Origin: Pseudomonas putida
GTDB lineage: Bacteria; Pseudomonadota; Gammaproteobacteria; Pseudomonadales; Pseudomonadaceae
DNA: 64,000 nt
Direction of reading: 5' to 3'
Assembly (NCBI RefSeq): GCF_005080685.1
Contig: NZ_CP039371.1
Location: 2,790,001-2,854,000, forward strand
This document shows positions 28,309 through 36,594 of the stretch, in pieces; positions within the stretch are counted from its first letter, which is position 1, and each line of letters begins with the position of its first letter. The notes beneath the pieces are model-generated. The model worked only from the letters and a program-made list of their open reading frames with translations, was not told the origin of the DNA and ran no database searches. A program made the translations under genes and the position numbers.

Positions 28309-29597
28309 ACCACCTACCTGTATTGAGCGTATTGAGCCTGGCGGTGCTGCTCAGCGCCTGTGGTGGCGAAGGCGAAGCCACCCAGTCGCGTGGCCCCGAC
28401 CCGAAACTGCCATCGCCAGAGCGCGGCTTGCTGCCAAGCATGAAGATCGCCGAACCGACGCACTGGGGCGAGCAGAAACCCACCGTGCCCGAGGGCTTCA
28501 GCATCACGGCGATTGCCACCGACCTGAAGATCCCGCGCCAGACCCTGGTACTGCCCAATGGCGACATCCTCGTGGCCGAGGGCCGGGGAGGCAATGCCGC
28601 CAAGCTCAAGCCCAAGGACGTCATCGCAAGCCAGATCAAGGCCAAGGGCAACACCCAGGTCAAAGGCGGCAACCGCCTGACCTTGCTGCGCGATGCCGAT
28701 GGCGACGGCACCTACGAGACCATGAGCGTATTCGCCGAAAACCTCAACGCCCCCTATGGCCTGGCATTCGCCGACGGCAAGCTGTACGTGGCCAACCAGG
28801 ATGCCCTGGTGCGCTTCGACTACCAGGAAGGCCAGACCAAGGCAGGCGGCCCGCCAACCGTGCTCACCCAATTGCCAGCCGAGATCAATCACCACTGGAC
28901 CAAGTCCCTGGCGGTCAGCCCCGATGGCCGTTACCTGTACGTGGGCATCGGGTCCAACAGCAACATCACCGAGCGAGGGCTGGAAGTCGAAGCCGACCGT
29001 GCCATGGTCTGGCAGATCGACAGCCAGACCGGCGCCCACCGGCCGTACGCAACGGGCCTGCGCAACCCCACGGCGCTGGCCATTGAGCCGGGCAGCGGGC
29101 AGCTGTGGGCCGTGGTGAACGAGCGCGACGAGCTGGGCCCGGACCTCGTGCCGGACTACCTGACGTCGGTGCGCGAAGGCGCCTTCTATGGCTGGCCCTA
29201 CAGCTACTGGGGCCAGAACGTCGACGAACGCGTCAAACCGCAAAACCCGGACAAGGTCGCGGCGGCCATCAAGCCTGACTACAGCCTCGGTTCCCACGTT
29301 GCAGCGCTTGGGGTGAGCTTCTCCATCCCGGCCATGGGCACGCAGTTCGCCGAGGGGGCTTTCGTCGGCGAGCATGGCAGCTGGAACCGGCCCAATCCGG
29401 TGGGCTACAAGGTGATCTTCGTGCCGTTCAGCGATGGCAAGCCGGCCGGAGAGCCGGTGGACTTCGCAACCGGTTTCCGCGGCGAGGATGGCAAGACCCG
29501 CGGCCGCCCGGTGGGTGTGACGGTCGACCCACGTGGCGCGTTGATCATCGCCGACGACCTGGCCAATACGGTGTGGCGCGTCACGCGTAATCGGTAA
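28305..29597 (+). CDS. PQQ-dependent sugar (sorbosone-like) dehydrogenase lipoprotein
   Basis: The protein has 430 residues, with a lipobox LLSAC (lipidated Cys19) and a beta-propeller of the glucose/sorbosone dehydrogenase (GSDH) type: PEGFSITAIATDLKIPRQTLVLPNGDILVAEGRGG, LAVSPDGRYLYVGIGSNSN, and ADDLANTVWRVTR at the end. Such enzymes oxidise aldoses or sorbosone with PQQ and work at the periplasmic face. The frame stays open upstream to 27864, but that runs through the DUF2231 gene; the ATG at 28305 exposes a clear signal. Confidence 0.88.
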   Translation: MNHLPVLSVLSLAVLLSACGGEGEATQSRGPDPKLPSPERGLLPSMKIAEPTHWGEQKPTVPEGFSITAIATDLKIPRQTLVLPNGDILVAEGRGGNAAKLKPKDVIASQIKAKGNTQVKGGNRLTLLRDADGDGTYETMSVFAENLNAPYGLAFADGKLYVANQDALVRFDYQEGQTKAGGPPTVLTQLPAEINHHWTKSLAVSPDGRYLYVGIGSNSNITERGLEVEADRAMVWQIDSQTGAHRPYATGLRNPTALAIEPGSGQLWAVVNERDELGPDLVPDYLTSVREGAFYGWPYSYWGQNVDERVKPQNPDKVAAAIKPDYSLGSHVAALGVSFSIPAMGTQFAEGAFVGEHGSWNRPNPVGYKVIFVPFSDGKPAGEPVDFATGFRGEDGKTRGRPVGVTVDPRGALIIADDLANTVWRVTRNR

Positions 29598-29672
29598 GTC
29601 CGGCTATTGTGAAGGAGCGGCGCGTGAATGGTTCACGCGCCAATCCGGTTTCGATCACATGGAAGCAGGCCT

Positions 29673-30251
29673 ATGAACCCGATTCGCCCACTTGCTCGTG
29701 CCTTTGCCCTCGCTACCCTGGTTGGTGCCGCTAGCTTCGCGGTGCAGGCCAACGAAATTCCGATCGGCGCCGAGGCGCTGGAAAGCCATGTCAAGACCCA
29801 GGTCACGGCCATCGACCTGCCCAATCGCCTGGTGACGGTGAAAGGGCCGCATGAAAAGGACGTGACCTTCCAGCTTTCGGAAAACGCCAAGTCGTTGCCC
29901 AACCTGAAGGTGGGTGACAACGTCGATATCTACGTTACCCGCGCCGTGGCCTATGTGCTCAACAGCAACGTCGGTGGGGCGCCGAAAGCGAGCGCCGAGC
30001 AAGGCACCATCCGCGCCACCGCCGACAACCCGAACCCCGGCGGTGAGGCCTTCCGCCAGGTGCGGGTGACCTCCAAGGTCGAGAAGATCGACCTCACCAC
30101 GCACGAAGTGACCTTGCTGCCGCCGCAAGGCAAGGTGCAGGTGGTCAAGGTCGAGAACCCGGACCTTCAAGCCAGGATGAAAAACCTCAAGGTCGGCCAG
30201 ACGGTCGATGCGATCTATACCGAGGTGCTGCGCGTCGAGACCTCGCGCTGA
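29673..30251 (+). CDS. Periplasmic protein of unknown function with repeated OB-like unit
   Basis: The protein has 192 residues with a signal peptide (cleavage near VQA-NEIP). Two related halves are visible: VTAIDLPNRLVTVKGPHEKDVTF then LKVGDNVDIYVTRAV, and VEKIDLTTHEVTLLPPQGKV then LKVGQTVDAIYTEVL. Each half looks like a small beta-barrel unit similar to DUF5666-type domains. No function can be assigned. It follows the PQQ-type dehydrogenase by 75 nt. Confidence 0.75.
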   Translation: MNPIRPLARAFALATLVGAASFAVQANEIPIGAEALESHVKTQVTAIDLPNRLVTVKGPHEKDVTFQLSENAKSLPNLKVGDNVDIYVTRAVAYVLNSNVGGAPKASAEQGTIRATADNPNPGGEAFRQVRVTSKVEKIDLTTHEVTLLPPQGKVQVVKVENPDLQARMKNLKVGQTVDAIYTEVLRVETSR

Positions 30252-30388
30252 CCTGAGCCAGGCACCGTGGGGCAGGGGCCTTGGCGCCGATTGGCCGGCG
30301 ACGAGGCCCGAATCTCCAAGACTGCGCAGCATGGATCCGTTGGCGGCGTTATACTCGCTTTCCGTTTCATAGTAATCCGAGTATTCCG

Positions 30389-31603
30389 ATGGGTTTTTCT
30401 GCAACCGCCACACCCGAACAGCGCCGCCTGGGCGCACCCCTGATCGCCCTGGCCCTGCTGCTGGCGGGCGCCTGGTTCCTCAACCTCAACGCCGGCTTCA
30501 AGCAGGTGCTGCTGCTGGTGGTGGGCGCAGCCCTTGGGCTGACCCTGTACCACGCGGCGTTCGGCTTCACCTCGGCGTGGCGGGTGTTCATCAACGAACG
30601 CCGAGGCGCTGGCCTGCGTGCGCAGATGGTGATGCTGACCCTAGCGGTGCTGCTGTTCTTCCCGGCCTTGTCGGCCGGCAGCCTGTTCGGCAACCCGGTC
30701 ACCGGCCTGGTGGCACCTGCGGGCGTATCGGTGGTGTTCGGCGCCTTCATCTTCGGTATCGGCATGCAGTTGGGCGGCGGCTGTGCTTCAGGCACGCTGT
30801 TCACCGTGGGCGGTGGCAATGCGCGGATGCTCGTGACCCTGTTGTTCTTCATCATCGGCTCGGTCACTGCCACCCATCATGCCGACTGGTGGTTCGCGCT
30901 GCCTTCGTTGCCGCCAACCTCTATCGTTCAGAGCTGGGGTGTCGGCCCTGCGCTGCTGGTGAGCGTGGCGGTGTTCGCGGTCATCGCCTGGGCCACGATC
31001 GTGCTCGAAAAGCGCCGCCACGGCGCCCTGGAGGCACCGATCAGCAGTGAGCACCAGGGCCTGCGCCGCTTCCTGCGTGGGCCTTGGCCGCTGCTGTGGG
31101 GCGCAATTGCCCTGGCGCTGCTGAACTACGCGACCCTGGCACTGGCAGGCCGCCCATGGGGCATCACCTCGGCGTTCGCCCTGTGGGGCGCCAAGACCCT
31201 CCAGGGGCTGGGTATCGATGTCGGCAGCTGGGTGTTCTGGCAGGCGCCGGTCAACGCCAAGGCCCTGGCCTCGCCACTGTGGCAGGACGTCACCACCGTC
31301 ATGGACCTCGGTATCGTCCTGGGGGCCTTGCTCGCCGCTGGACTGGCCGGGCGTTTCGCACCAAGCCTGAAGATTCCGTTGCCGTCCCTGATCGCTGCGG
31401 TGATTGGCGGTCTGTTGCTTGGCTATGGTTCGCGCCTGGCGTACGGCTGCAATATCGGCGCCTACTTCAGCGGCATCGCCTCAGGTAGCGTGCACGGTTG
31501 GCTGTGGCTGGTGGCGGCGTATGCCGGCAACGTCATCGGCGTGCGCCTGCGCCCACTGTTCTTCGTCGGCGAGCGTCGGCCGGCGACCCTGAGCGGCTGC
31601 TGA
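30389..31603 (+). CDS. YeeE/YedE family transporter (thiosulfate-type)
   Basis: This 404-residue membrane protein has two Sulf_transp (DUF395) repeats and about nine to ten helices. It keeps the family cysteines in MQLGGGCASGTLFTVGGG and YGCNIGAYFSGIASG, which in the TsuA/YeeE structure line a thiosulfate path. It probably imports thiosulfate or a related sulfur compound. I chose the ATG at 30389; an earlier in-frame start at 30281 adds a hydrophilic tail not seen in the family. A hairpin terminator follows. Confidence 0.88.
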   Translation: MGFSATATPEQRRLGAPLIALALLLAGAWFLNLNAGFKQVLLLVVGAALGLTLYHAAFGFTSAWRVFINERRGAGLRAQMVMLTLAVLLFFPALSAGSLFGNPVTGLVAPAGVSVVFGAFIFGIGMQLGGGCASGTLFTVGGGNARMLVTLLFFIIGSVTATHHADWWFALPSLPPTSIVQSWGVGPALLVSVAVFAVIAWATIVLEKRRHGALEAPISSEHQGLRRFLRGPWPLLWGAIALALLNYATLALAGRPWGITSAFALWGAKTLQGLGIDVGSWVFWQAPVNAKALASPLWQDVTTVMDLGIVLGALLAAGLAGRFAPSLKIPLPSLIAAVIGGLLLGYGSRLAYGCNIGAYFSGIASGSVHGWLWLVAAYAGNVIGVRLRPLFFVGERRPATLSGC

Positions 31604-31615
31604 GTCGCTCGCCTC

Positions 31616-31685
31616 GGTTAGGAGCGCTCTCAACCACGAGGATGTTAATTTCGTGTGTTAAGAGTTTCTCCTAACCTTTTGTTTT
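31616..31685 (+). terminator. Inverted repeat with T-rich tail after the yeeE-type gene
   Basis: GGTTAGGAG (31616-31624) pairs perfectly with CTCCTAACC (31668-31676), with further pairing inside, and is followed at once by a T-rich run. The loop is long (about 43 nt), so it may be a terminator for the upstream gene or for both convergent genes. Confidence 0.5.
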
Positions 31686-31691
31686 TATACG

Positions 31692-32021
31692 TTATCTTTT
31701 CGCAACAGCGTGCTGCACGCATTGTTCGAAGTAGGTCTGCTTGATGGCCGCCGGTTTGAGCCGCGAGCGGCTATTGTAGGTCTGTTCGGTAATGCCGAAG
31801 GCGGTCATGCGCATCCACGGCTTGGGGAACCTGCGGACCTGCAGCTTTTTTCGCGTGGCATATAGCGTGACCCCAGAAAGCTTGGCCTGTTGAGCCTCGG
31901 CGGCGATCTGCGAGCCCCATCCACACACCTGGCGCTCATTCTGGCTAAGCGCCTTCGCCTGTGCGATGCAAGCGGCCGAGGCCAGTACCGCGCCGGCTAT
32001 CGTTGCTAGAAGTACTCGCAT
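31692..32021 (-). CDS. Small secreted protein of unknown function
   Basis: The protein has 109 residues, with a clear signal peptide (VLLATIAGAVLASAACIAQA-KA) and a mature part with two cysteines (QVCGWG, EQCVQHA) and many basic residues (TRKKLQVRRFPKPWMR). I recognise no family. It is convergent with the YeeE-type gene and divergent from the GntR regulator. Confidence 0.65.
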   Translation of the reverse strand: MRVLLATIAGAVLASAACIAQAKALSQNERQVCGWGSQIAAEAQQAKLSGVTLYATRKKLQVRRFPKPWMRMTAFGITEQTYNSRSRLKPAAIKQTYFEQCVQHAVAKR

Positions 32022-32150
32022 GTTGCTGTCCTAAGCTACTGATGGAGAACGGAGTTTGCCTCCGCTTCGAACGGCCGGGGGCCAGCAATTTGCCGTTATG
32101 CAGTCGATGATTGGCGTTCACGCCTGGAAATACCGCGTTCGGCGTATGTG

Positions 32151-32161
32151 ATCGTACAACT
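32151..32161. promoter_or_regulatory. Motif shared with the kdgD promoter
   Basis: ATCGTACAACT lies 46 nt before the chosen start of the GntR regulator and is repeated exactly upstream of kdgD (39025-39035). The second half-site is poorer here. It may be an autoregulatory site of this regulator. Confidence 0.45.
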
Positions 32162-32206
32162 GCTTGCGCTATGATGACCGCAGTCTTTCAAGGTGAAATT
32201 CAGGGC

Positions 32207-32956
32207 ATGACAGAGCAGCAGGTACAGGCACGGGTCCGGCGCAAGCCGCGCAGCCTTGCCCAGGAACTGGTCACGGTGCTGACCGAGCGTATTCGCAGTG
32301 GCCAGCTCAAGCGCGGCGACAAGCTGCCGACCGAGTCGCAGATCATGGCCGAGGAGGGCGTCAGCCGCACCGTGGTGCGTGAAGCCATCTCGCGGCTGCA
32401 GGCTGCTGGTCAGGTCGAGACCCGCCATGGCATCGGCACCTTCGTGCTGGATGCGCCAGCCACTGGCGGCTTCCGCATCGACCCGGCAACGGTGGTGACC
32501 CTGCGTGAAGTGCTGGCGGTACTGGAGCTGCGCATCGCCCTGGAAATAGAGTCGGCCGGGTTGGCCGCGCAGCGCCGCACCGACGAGCAACTGGCGGGTA
32601 TGCGCGCCGCGCTGGACGAGCTCAACGAGGGCGCCGCCCATGCCAACGATGCGGTGTCCGCAGACTTCCAATTCCACCTGCGGATCGCCCAGGCCAGCGG
32701 CAACCACTACTTCGCCGACATCATCAATCACCTGGGTACCAGCATCATTCCGCGCACTCGGCTGAATTCGGCGCGGCTGGCCCACGACGACCAAGCCCAT
32801 TACCTGAGCCGGCTGATGCACGAACATGAGGCGATCTACGAGGCCATTGCCCGGCGCGATAGCGAAGGGGCGAAGATGGCCATGCGCATGCACCTGAGCA
32901 ATAGCCGTGAGCGGCTGCGCCAGGCGCACGAAGCGGCCGAGGCGCAGAGGGCCTGA
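32207..32956 (+). CDS. GntR/FadR family regulator of the aldarate locus
   Basis: The protein has 249 residues. The winged helix-turn-helix at about 15-85 contains LKRGDKLPTESQIMAEEGVSRTVVREAISRL and GTFV; an FCD domain follows (about 95-235, with ALEIESAGLAAQRRT). It faces the kdgD-gudP-garD-aldehyde dehydrogenase operon across a convergent terminator region, and is likely the glucarate/galactarate-responsive repressor. The ATG at 32207 gives the usual lead; 32171 or 32111 are longer alternatives. A foldback element has inserted in its terminator. Confidence 0.88.
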   Translation: MTEQQVQARVRRKPRSLAQELVTVLTERIRSGQLKRGDKLPTESQIMAEEGVSRTVVREAISRLQAAGQVETRHGIGTFVLDAPATGGFRIDPATVVTLREVLAVLELRIALEIESAGLAAQRRTDEQLAGMRAALDELNEGAAHANDAVSADFQFHLRIAQASGNHYFADIINHLGTSIIPRTRLNSARLAHDDQAHYLSRLMHEHEAIYEAIARRDSEGAKMAMRMHLSNSRERLRQAHEAAEAQRA

Positions 32957-32994
32957 TAGGTTCGCTGCAGAAAAAAGAAAGCCCCGCGAATGCG

Positions 32995-33182
32995 TAATGC
33001 TGTTCACTTAAGCTCTGCATCGCCGGCATTGGGGCCGCCTTGCGGCCCATCGCGACACAAGGCCGCTCCCACAATGACCGTGAAAGCCCTTATCTACGGG
33101 GCAAGCACGGACGATGTGGGAGCGGCCGTGTGTCGCGAAAGGGCTGCGCAGCAGCCCCGGCATTCTTAGGTGAACAGCATTA
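32995..33182. mobile_element. Foldback repeat element, copy 2, inserted in a terminator
   Basis: This 188-bp element begins TAATGCTGTTCACTTAAG and ends with the inverse complement of TAATGCTGTTCACCTAAG (17 of 18 match). Interior and central loop are close to copy 1 at 11328-11516. It is flanked by the direct repeat CCGCGAATGCG at 32984-32994 and 33183-33193. Removing the element and one repeat restores GCCCCGC-GAAT-GCGGGGC with flanking AA/TT, a perfect terminator hairpin between the convergent regulator and aldehyde dehydrogenase genes. Confidence 0.85.
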
Positions 33183-33215
33183 CCGCGAATGCGGGGCTTC
33201 TTCGTTTCAGGGCAA

Positions 33216-34796
33216 TCAGAGTGCCGCTTCGCTCCACTGGCCATTGACCAGGCGACGCAGCCCCAGCGGGTTGGCGTCACGCAGTGCCTCAGGCAGCAGG
33301 GCTTGCGGGTAGTTCTGGTAGCACACCGGGCGCAGGAAGCGGTCGATGGCCAGGGTGCCCACCGAGGTGCCACGGGCATCGGAAGTAGCAGGATACGGTC
33401 CGCCGTGGACCATGGCATCGCACACCTCGACGCCAGTCGGGTAGCCATTGATCAGGATGCGGCCGACTTTCTCTTCCAGCAGTGGCACCAGCCAGGCGAA
33501 AGCTTCGAAGTCTTCCGGTTCGCCGATCAGGGTCGCGGTCAACTGGCCACGCAGGCCCAGCAGGGCGGCGCGCAGTTGGGCATTGTCCACGGCCTCGACC
33601 GCCACGGTAGTGGGGCCGAACACTTCTTCCTGCAGCAGCGGGTCCGATTCCACCAGCAGGCGAGCGTCGGCCTTGAACAGCTGGGCACGGGCCTGGCTGC
33701 CTTCCTGGGCCTGGCCGGCCAGGTGCTGGATACCGTCATGGGCGTGCAGGTGCTCCAGGCCGCCGACGTAGCTGCGCAGGCCGCCGGCGTTGAGCATGGT
33801 CTGCCCGGCTTGCTGGTCGAGGTGCTGGCCGAGGTCGGCCAGCAACTGGCTGTATTGTGGCGACTGCAGGCCGATCACCAGGCCCGGGTTGGTGCAGAAC
33901 TGCCCGGCACCCATGCACACCGAACCTGCCAGTTCACGGGCGATGGCATCGCCGCGCTTGGCCAGGGCGCCCGGCAGCACGATCACCGGGTTGATGCTGG
34001 ACATCTCGGCGAACACCGGGATCGGCTGTGGGCGCTCGGCGGCCATGCGGCACAGGGCGTCGCCGCCTTTGAGCGAACCGGTGAAGCCGACCGCCTGGAT
34101 GGCCGGATGCTTGACCAGCCATTCGCCGACGCCGCCGCCGAAGACCATGTTGAACACGCCTTTGGGCATGCCGGTACGTTCGGCTGCGCGCTGGATCGCG
34201 CAGCCGACCAGGTCGGCGGTGGCCATGTGGCCGCTGTGCGCCTTGAACACTACCGGGCAGCCGGCAGCCAGGGCGGCGGCGGTGTCACCGCCAGCGGTGG
34301 AGAAGGCCAGCGGGAAGTTGCTGGCGCCGAACACGGCGACCGGACCGACACCGATGCGCATCTGGCGCAGGTCCACCCTTGGCAGAGGTTGGCGATCGGG
34401 CAGCGCCAGGTCGATGCGAGCACCGAGGAAGTCGCCACGGCGCAGCACTTGGGCGAACAAGCGCATCTGGCCGCTGGTGCGGCCGCGCTCGCCCTGGATA
34501 CGGGCCGCCGGCAGGGCGGTTTCGCGGCAGACGATGGCGACGAAGGCGTCATCCAGCTCGTCCAGTTCTGCGGCGATGGCATCGAGGAATTCGGCGCGGC
34601 GCGCCGGCGACAGCTGGCGGAACTCGGCGAAGGCAGCGGCGGCGGCCTTGGCGGCCTGGTCCACTTCGCTTTCCAGGGCCTGGGCGAAGCTGTAGGGCAG
34701 GGCCTCGCCAGTGGTGGCGTCCACGCTTTGCAGGCGCTGTGGGCCAGCGGCGCTGCGCTGGCCGGCGATGAAGTTGTGGCCGAGGATCTCAGGCAT
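33216..34796 (-). CDS. 2,5-dioxovalerate (alpha-ketoglutarate semialdehyde) dehydrogenase
   Basis: This 526-residue NAD(P)-dependent aldehyde dehydrogenase belongs to the branch in which the catalytic Cys motif reads GQFCTNPG and the glutamate sits in FAEMSSINP. Members of this branch in aldarate operons oxidise 2-oxoglutarate semialdehyde (2,5-dioxopentanoate) to 2-oxoglutarate, the last step after garD and kdgD. The ATG at 34796 (MPEILGHNFIAGQR) is the family start. A REP doublet lies in the 168-nt gap behind garD. Confidence 0.9.
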   Translation of the reverse strand: MPEILGHNFIAGQRSAAGPQRLQSVDATTGEALPYSFAQALESEVDQAAKAAAAAFAEFRQLSPARRAEFLDAIAAELDELDDAFVAIVCRETALPAARIQGERGRTSGQMRLFAQVLRRGDFLGARIDLALPDRQPLPRVDLRQMRIGVGPVAVFGASNFPLAFSTAGGDTAAALAAGCPVVFKAHSGHMATADLVGCAIQRAAERTGMPKGVFNMVFGGGVGEWLVKHPAIQAVGFTGSLKGGDALCRMAAERPQPIPVFAEMSSINPVIVLPGALAKRGDAIARELAGSVCMGAGQFCTNPGLVIGLQSPQYSQLLADLGQHLDQQAGQTMLNAGGLRSYVGGLEHLHAHDGIQHLAGQAQEGSQARAQLFKADARLLVESDPLLQEEVFGPTTVAVEAVDNAQLRAALLGLRGQLTATLIGEPEDFEAFAWLVPLLEEKVGRILINGYPTGVEVCDAMVHGGPYPATSDARGTSVGTLAIDRFLRPVCYQNYPQALLPEALRDANPLGLRRLVNGQWSEAAL

Positions 34797-34836
34797 GGGA
34801 TGCTCCTGTTGCTTGAAGGAAGAAATTGAAGAAGCT

Positions 34837-34925
34837 CTGTGGGAGCGGGCTTGCCCCGCGAACACCGGCGCAGCCGGTGCCAGGCACCGTGTGGTCTGCT
34901 TCGCGGGGCAAGCCCGCTCCCACAG
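34837..34925. repeat. REP doublet between garD and the aldehyde dehydrogenase
   Basis: Two inverted REP units (34837-34863, CTGTGGGAGCGGGCTTGCCC; 34900-34925, its inverse) flank a short GC-rich stem (ACCGGCGCAGCCGGT). It lies inside the operon gap and could stabilise or attenuate the mRNA. Confidence 0.9.
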
Positions 34926-34964
34926 GGGGGAAGGTGTACAGCCAAACAGCGCACGCCCGCTGCA

Positions 34965-36518
34965 TCAGGTAATCGGTGCCGGATTGAACAAGGTGATGTC
35001 GTTGTGCAAGCGGTGCTGTTCGGCCCAGGTCTGCTTGCGGCCGCTGGCCACGTCCAGGTAGTAGTGGAACAGCTCCCAGCCCAGTTCCTCGATGCTCGAA
35101 CGACCACTGGCGATACGCCCGGCGTCGATGTCGATCAGGTCCGGCCAGCGCTGCGCAAGCTCGGTGCGGGTGCAGACCTTGACCACCGGGGCCATGGCCA
35201 GGCCGTAGGGGGTGCCACGGCCGGTGGTGAACACGTGGAGGTTCATGCCGGCTGCCAGCTGCAGGGTGCCGCAGACGAAATCGCTGGCCGGGGTGGCGCA
35301 GAAGATCAGGCCCTTGCGTTGAACCCGCTCGCCCGGCCCGACCACGCCCTGGATGGCGCCACTGCCGGACTTGACGATGGAGCCGAGGGACTTCTCGACG
35401 ATATTGGACAACCCGCCTTTCTTGTTGCCAGGCGTGGTATTGGCGCTGCGATCCGCCGCCCCTTGTTGCAGGTAACGGTCGTACCAGTCCATCTCGCGCA
35501 CCAGGGCCTCTGCGACTTCCTGGTTCTCGGCGCGGGAGGTGAGCATGTAGATGGCATCGCGTACTTCGGTCACCTCCGAGAACAGCACGGTGGCGCCGGC
35601 ACGTACCAGCAGGTCGGCGGCATAGCCCAGCGCCGGGTTGGCGGTGATGCCGGAGAACGCATCGCTGCCGCCGCACTGCATGCCGAGGATTAGCTCGCTG
35701 GCTGGCACGGTTTCGCGGCGGCGCTGGTCGAGCTTCTTCAGGCGGGTTTCGGCCAGGTCCATGATCTGCTCGATCATTTCGCCGAAGCCCAGGCTCGCGT
35801 CCTGCAGGCGATACAACCAGGGGTCGCTGAGGTCGACCGAAGGGTCGTTCTCATGCATCACCTGGCCGGCCTGGAGCTTTTCGCAGCCCAGGCTGATCAC
35901 CAGGGCTTCGCCGCCCAGGTTGGGGTTGCGTGCCAGGTTGCGCACGGTACGGATCGGGATGTAGGCGTCGCGGGCGTTGATCGCCACGCCGCAGCCATAG
36001 CTGTGGGTGATGGCGACCACGTCGTCGACATTGGGGTATTTGGGCAGCAGCTCTTCACGGATGCGCTTGACCGCATGTTCCAGCACGCCGGTGACGCACT
36101 GCACGGTGGTGGTGATGCCAAGGATGTTGCGGGTGCCGACGGTGCCGTCGGCATTGCGGTAGCCTTCGAAGGTGAAGCCATCGAGCGGTGGCAGCGGGGC
36201 GGGGACTGCGTCGCAGCGAGGCAGGCTGTCCAGCTCGGGTGCCGACGGCATGGCCAGTTGGCTCTCCTGTACCCAGCTGCCTTGGCGCAGGTCTTCCAGG
36301 GCATAGCCGATGATTTGCCCGTAGCGACGCACGGGCTCGCCCTTGGCGATGGCGACGGTAGCCACTTTGTGGCTCTGTGGTACGGCCTCGACCAGGGTCA
36401 GGCCGTCGGGAAAGCGGGCGCCTTCGCCCAGGCCGCCATCGTTGACCACGACCACGACGTTGTCGTCGTCGTGCAGGCGGACGTAGCGGGGCGAGTCGGA
36501 ATGTTCGATCAACTGCAT
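34965..36518 (-). CDS. garD: Galactarate dehydratase
   Basis: The 517-residue UxaA/GarD family protein has an N-terminal SAF domain ([37 protein letters not shown]) and a C-terminal metal-dependent dehydratase domain ([51 protein letters not shown]). Length matches E. coli GarD (523). It dehydrates galactarate to 5-dehydro-4-deoxy-D-glucarate, the substrate of KdgD. It lies 76 nt after gudP, behind a strong hairpin. Confidence 0.92.
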   Translation of the reverse strand: MQLIEHSDSPRYVRLHDDDNVVVVVNDGGLGEGARFPDGLTLVEAVPQSHKVATVAIAKGEPVRRYGQIIGYALEDLRQGSWVQESQLAMPSAPELDSLPRCDAVPAPLPPLDGFTFEGYRNADGTVGTRNILGITTTVQCVTGVLEHAVKRIREELLPKYPNVDDVVAITHSYGCGVAINARDAYIPIRTVRNLARNPNLGGEALVISLGCEKLQAGQVMHENDPSVDLSDPWLYRLQDASLGFGEMIEQIMDLAETRLKKLDQRRRETVPASELILGMQCGGSDAFSGITANPALGYAADLLVRAGATVLFSEVTEVRDAIYMLTSRAENQEVAEALVREMDWYDRYLQQGAADRSANTTPGNKKGGLSNIVEKSLGSIVKSGSGAIQGVVGPGERVQRKGLIFCATPASDFVCGTLQLAAGMNLHVFTTGRGTPYGLAMAPVVKVCTRTELAQRWPDLIDIDAGRIASGRSSIEELGWELFHYYLDVASGRKQTWAEQHRLHNDITLFNPAPIT

Positions 36519-36556
36519 GGTCGTGCCCTTTTTCGATTGCTCAGGCTTTGTACTTC

Positions 36557-36587
36557 CGCCCACCCCCGGCAGGGCCGGGGGTGGGCG
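36557..36587. terminator. Perfect 14-bp hairpin between gudP and garD
   Basis: CGCCCACCCCCGGC (36557-36570) pairs perfectly with GCCGGGGGTGGGCG (36574-36587) around a 3-nt loop. There is no T-tract on either side. It may set the ratio of gudP to garD transcript by 3'-end protection or partial termination. Confidence 0.6.
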
Positions 36588-36594
36588 TGTTCAC

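Noticed and set aside
34837..34925. Repeated palindromes as a possible CRISPR array
   Set aside because: Only two inverted units, no regularly spaced direct repeats; it is a REP doublet.
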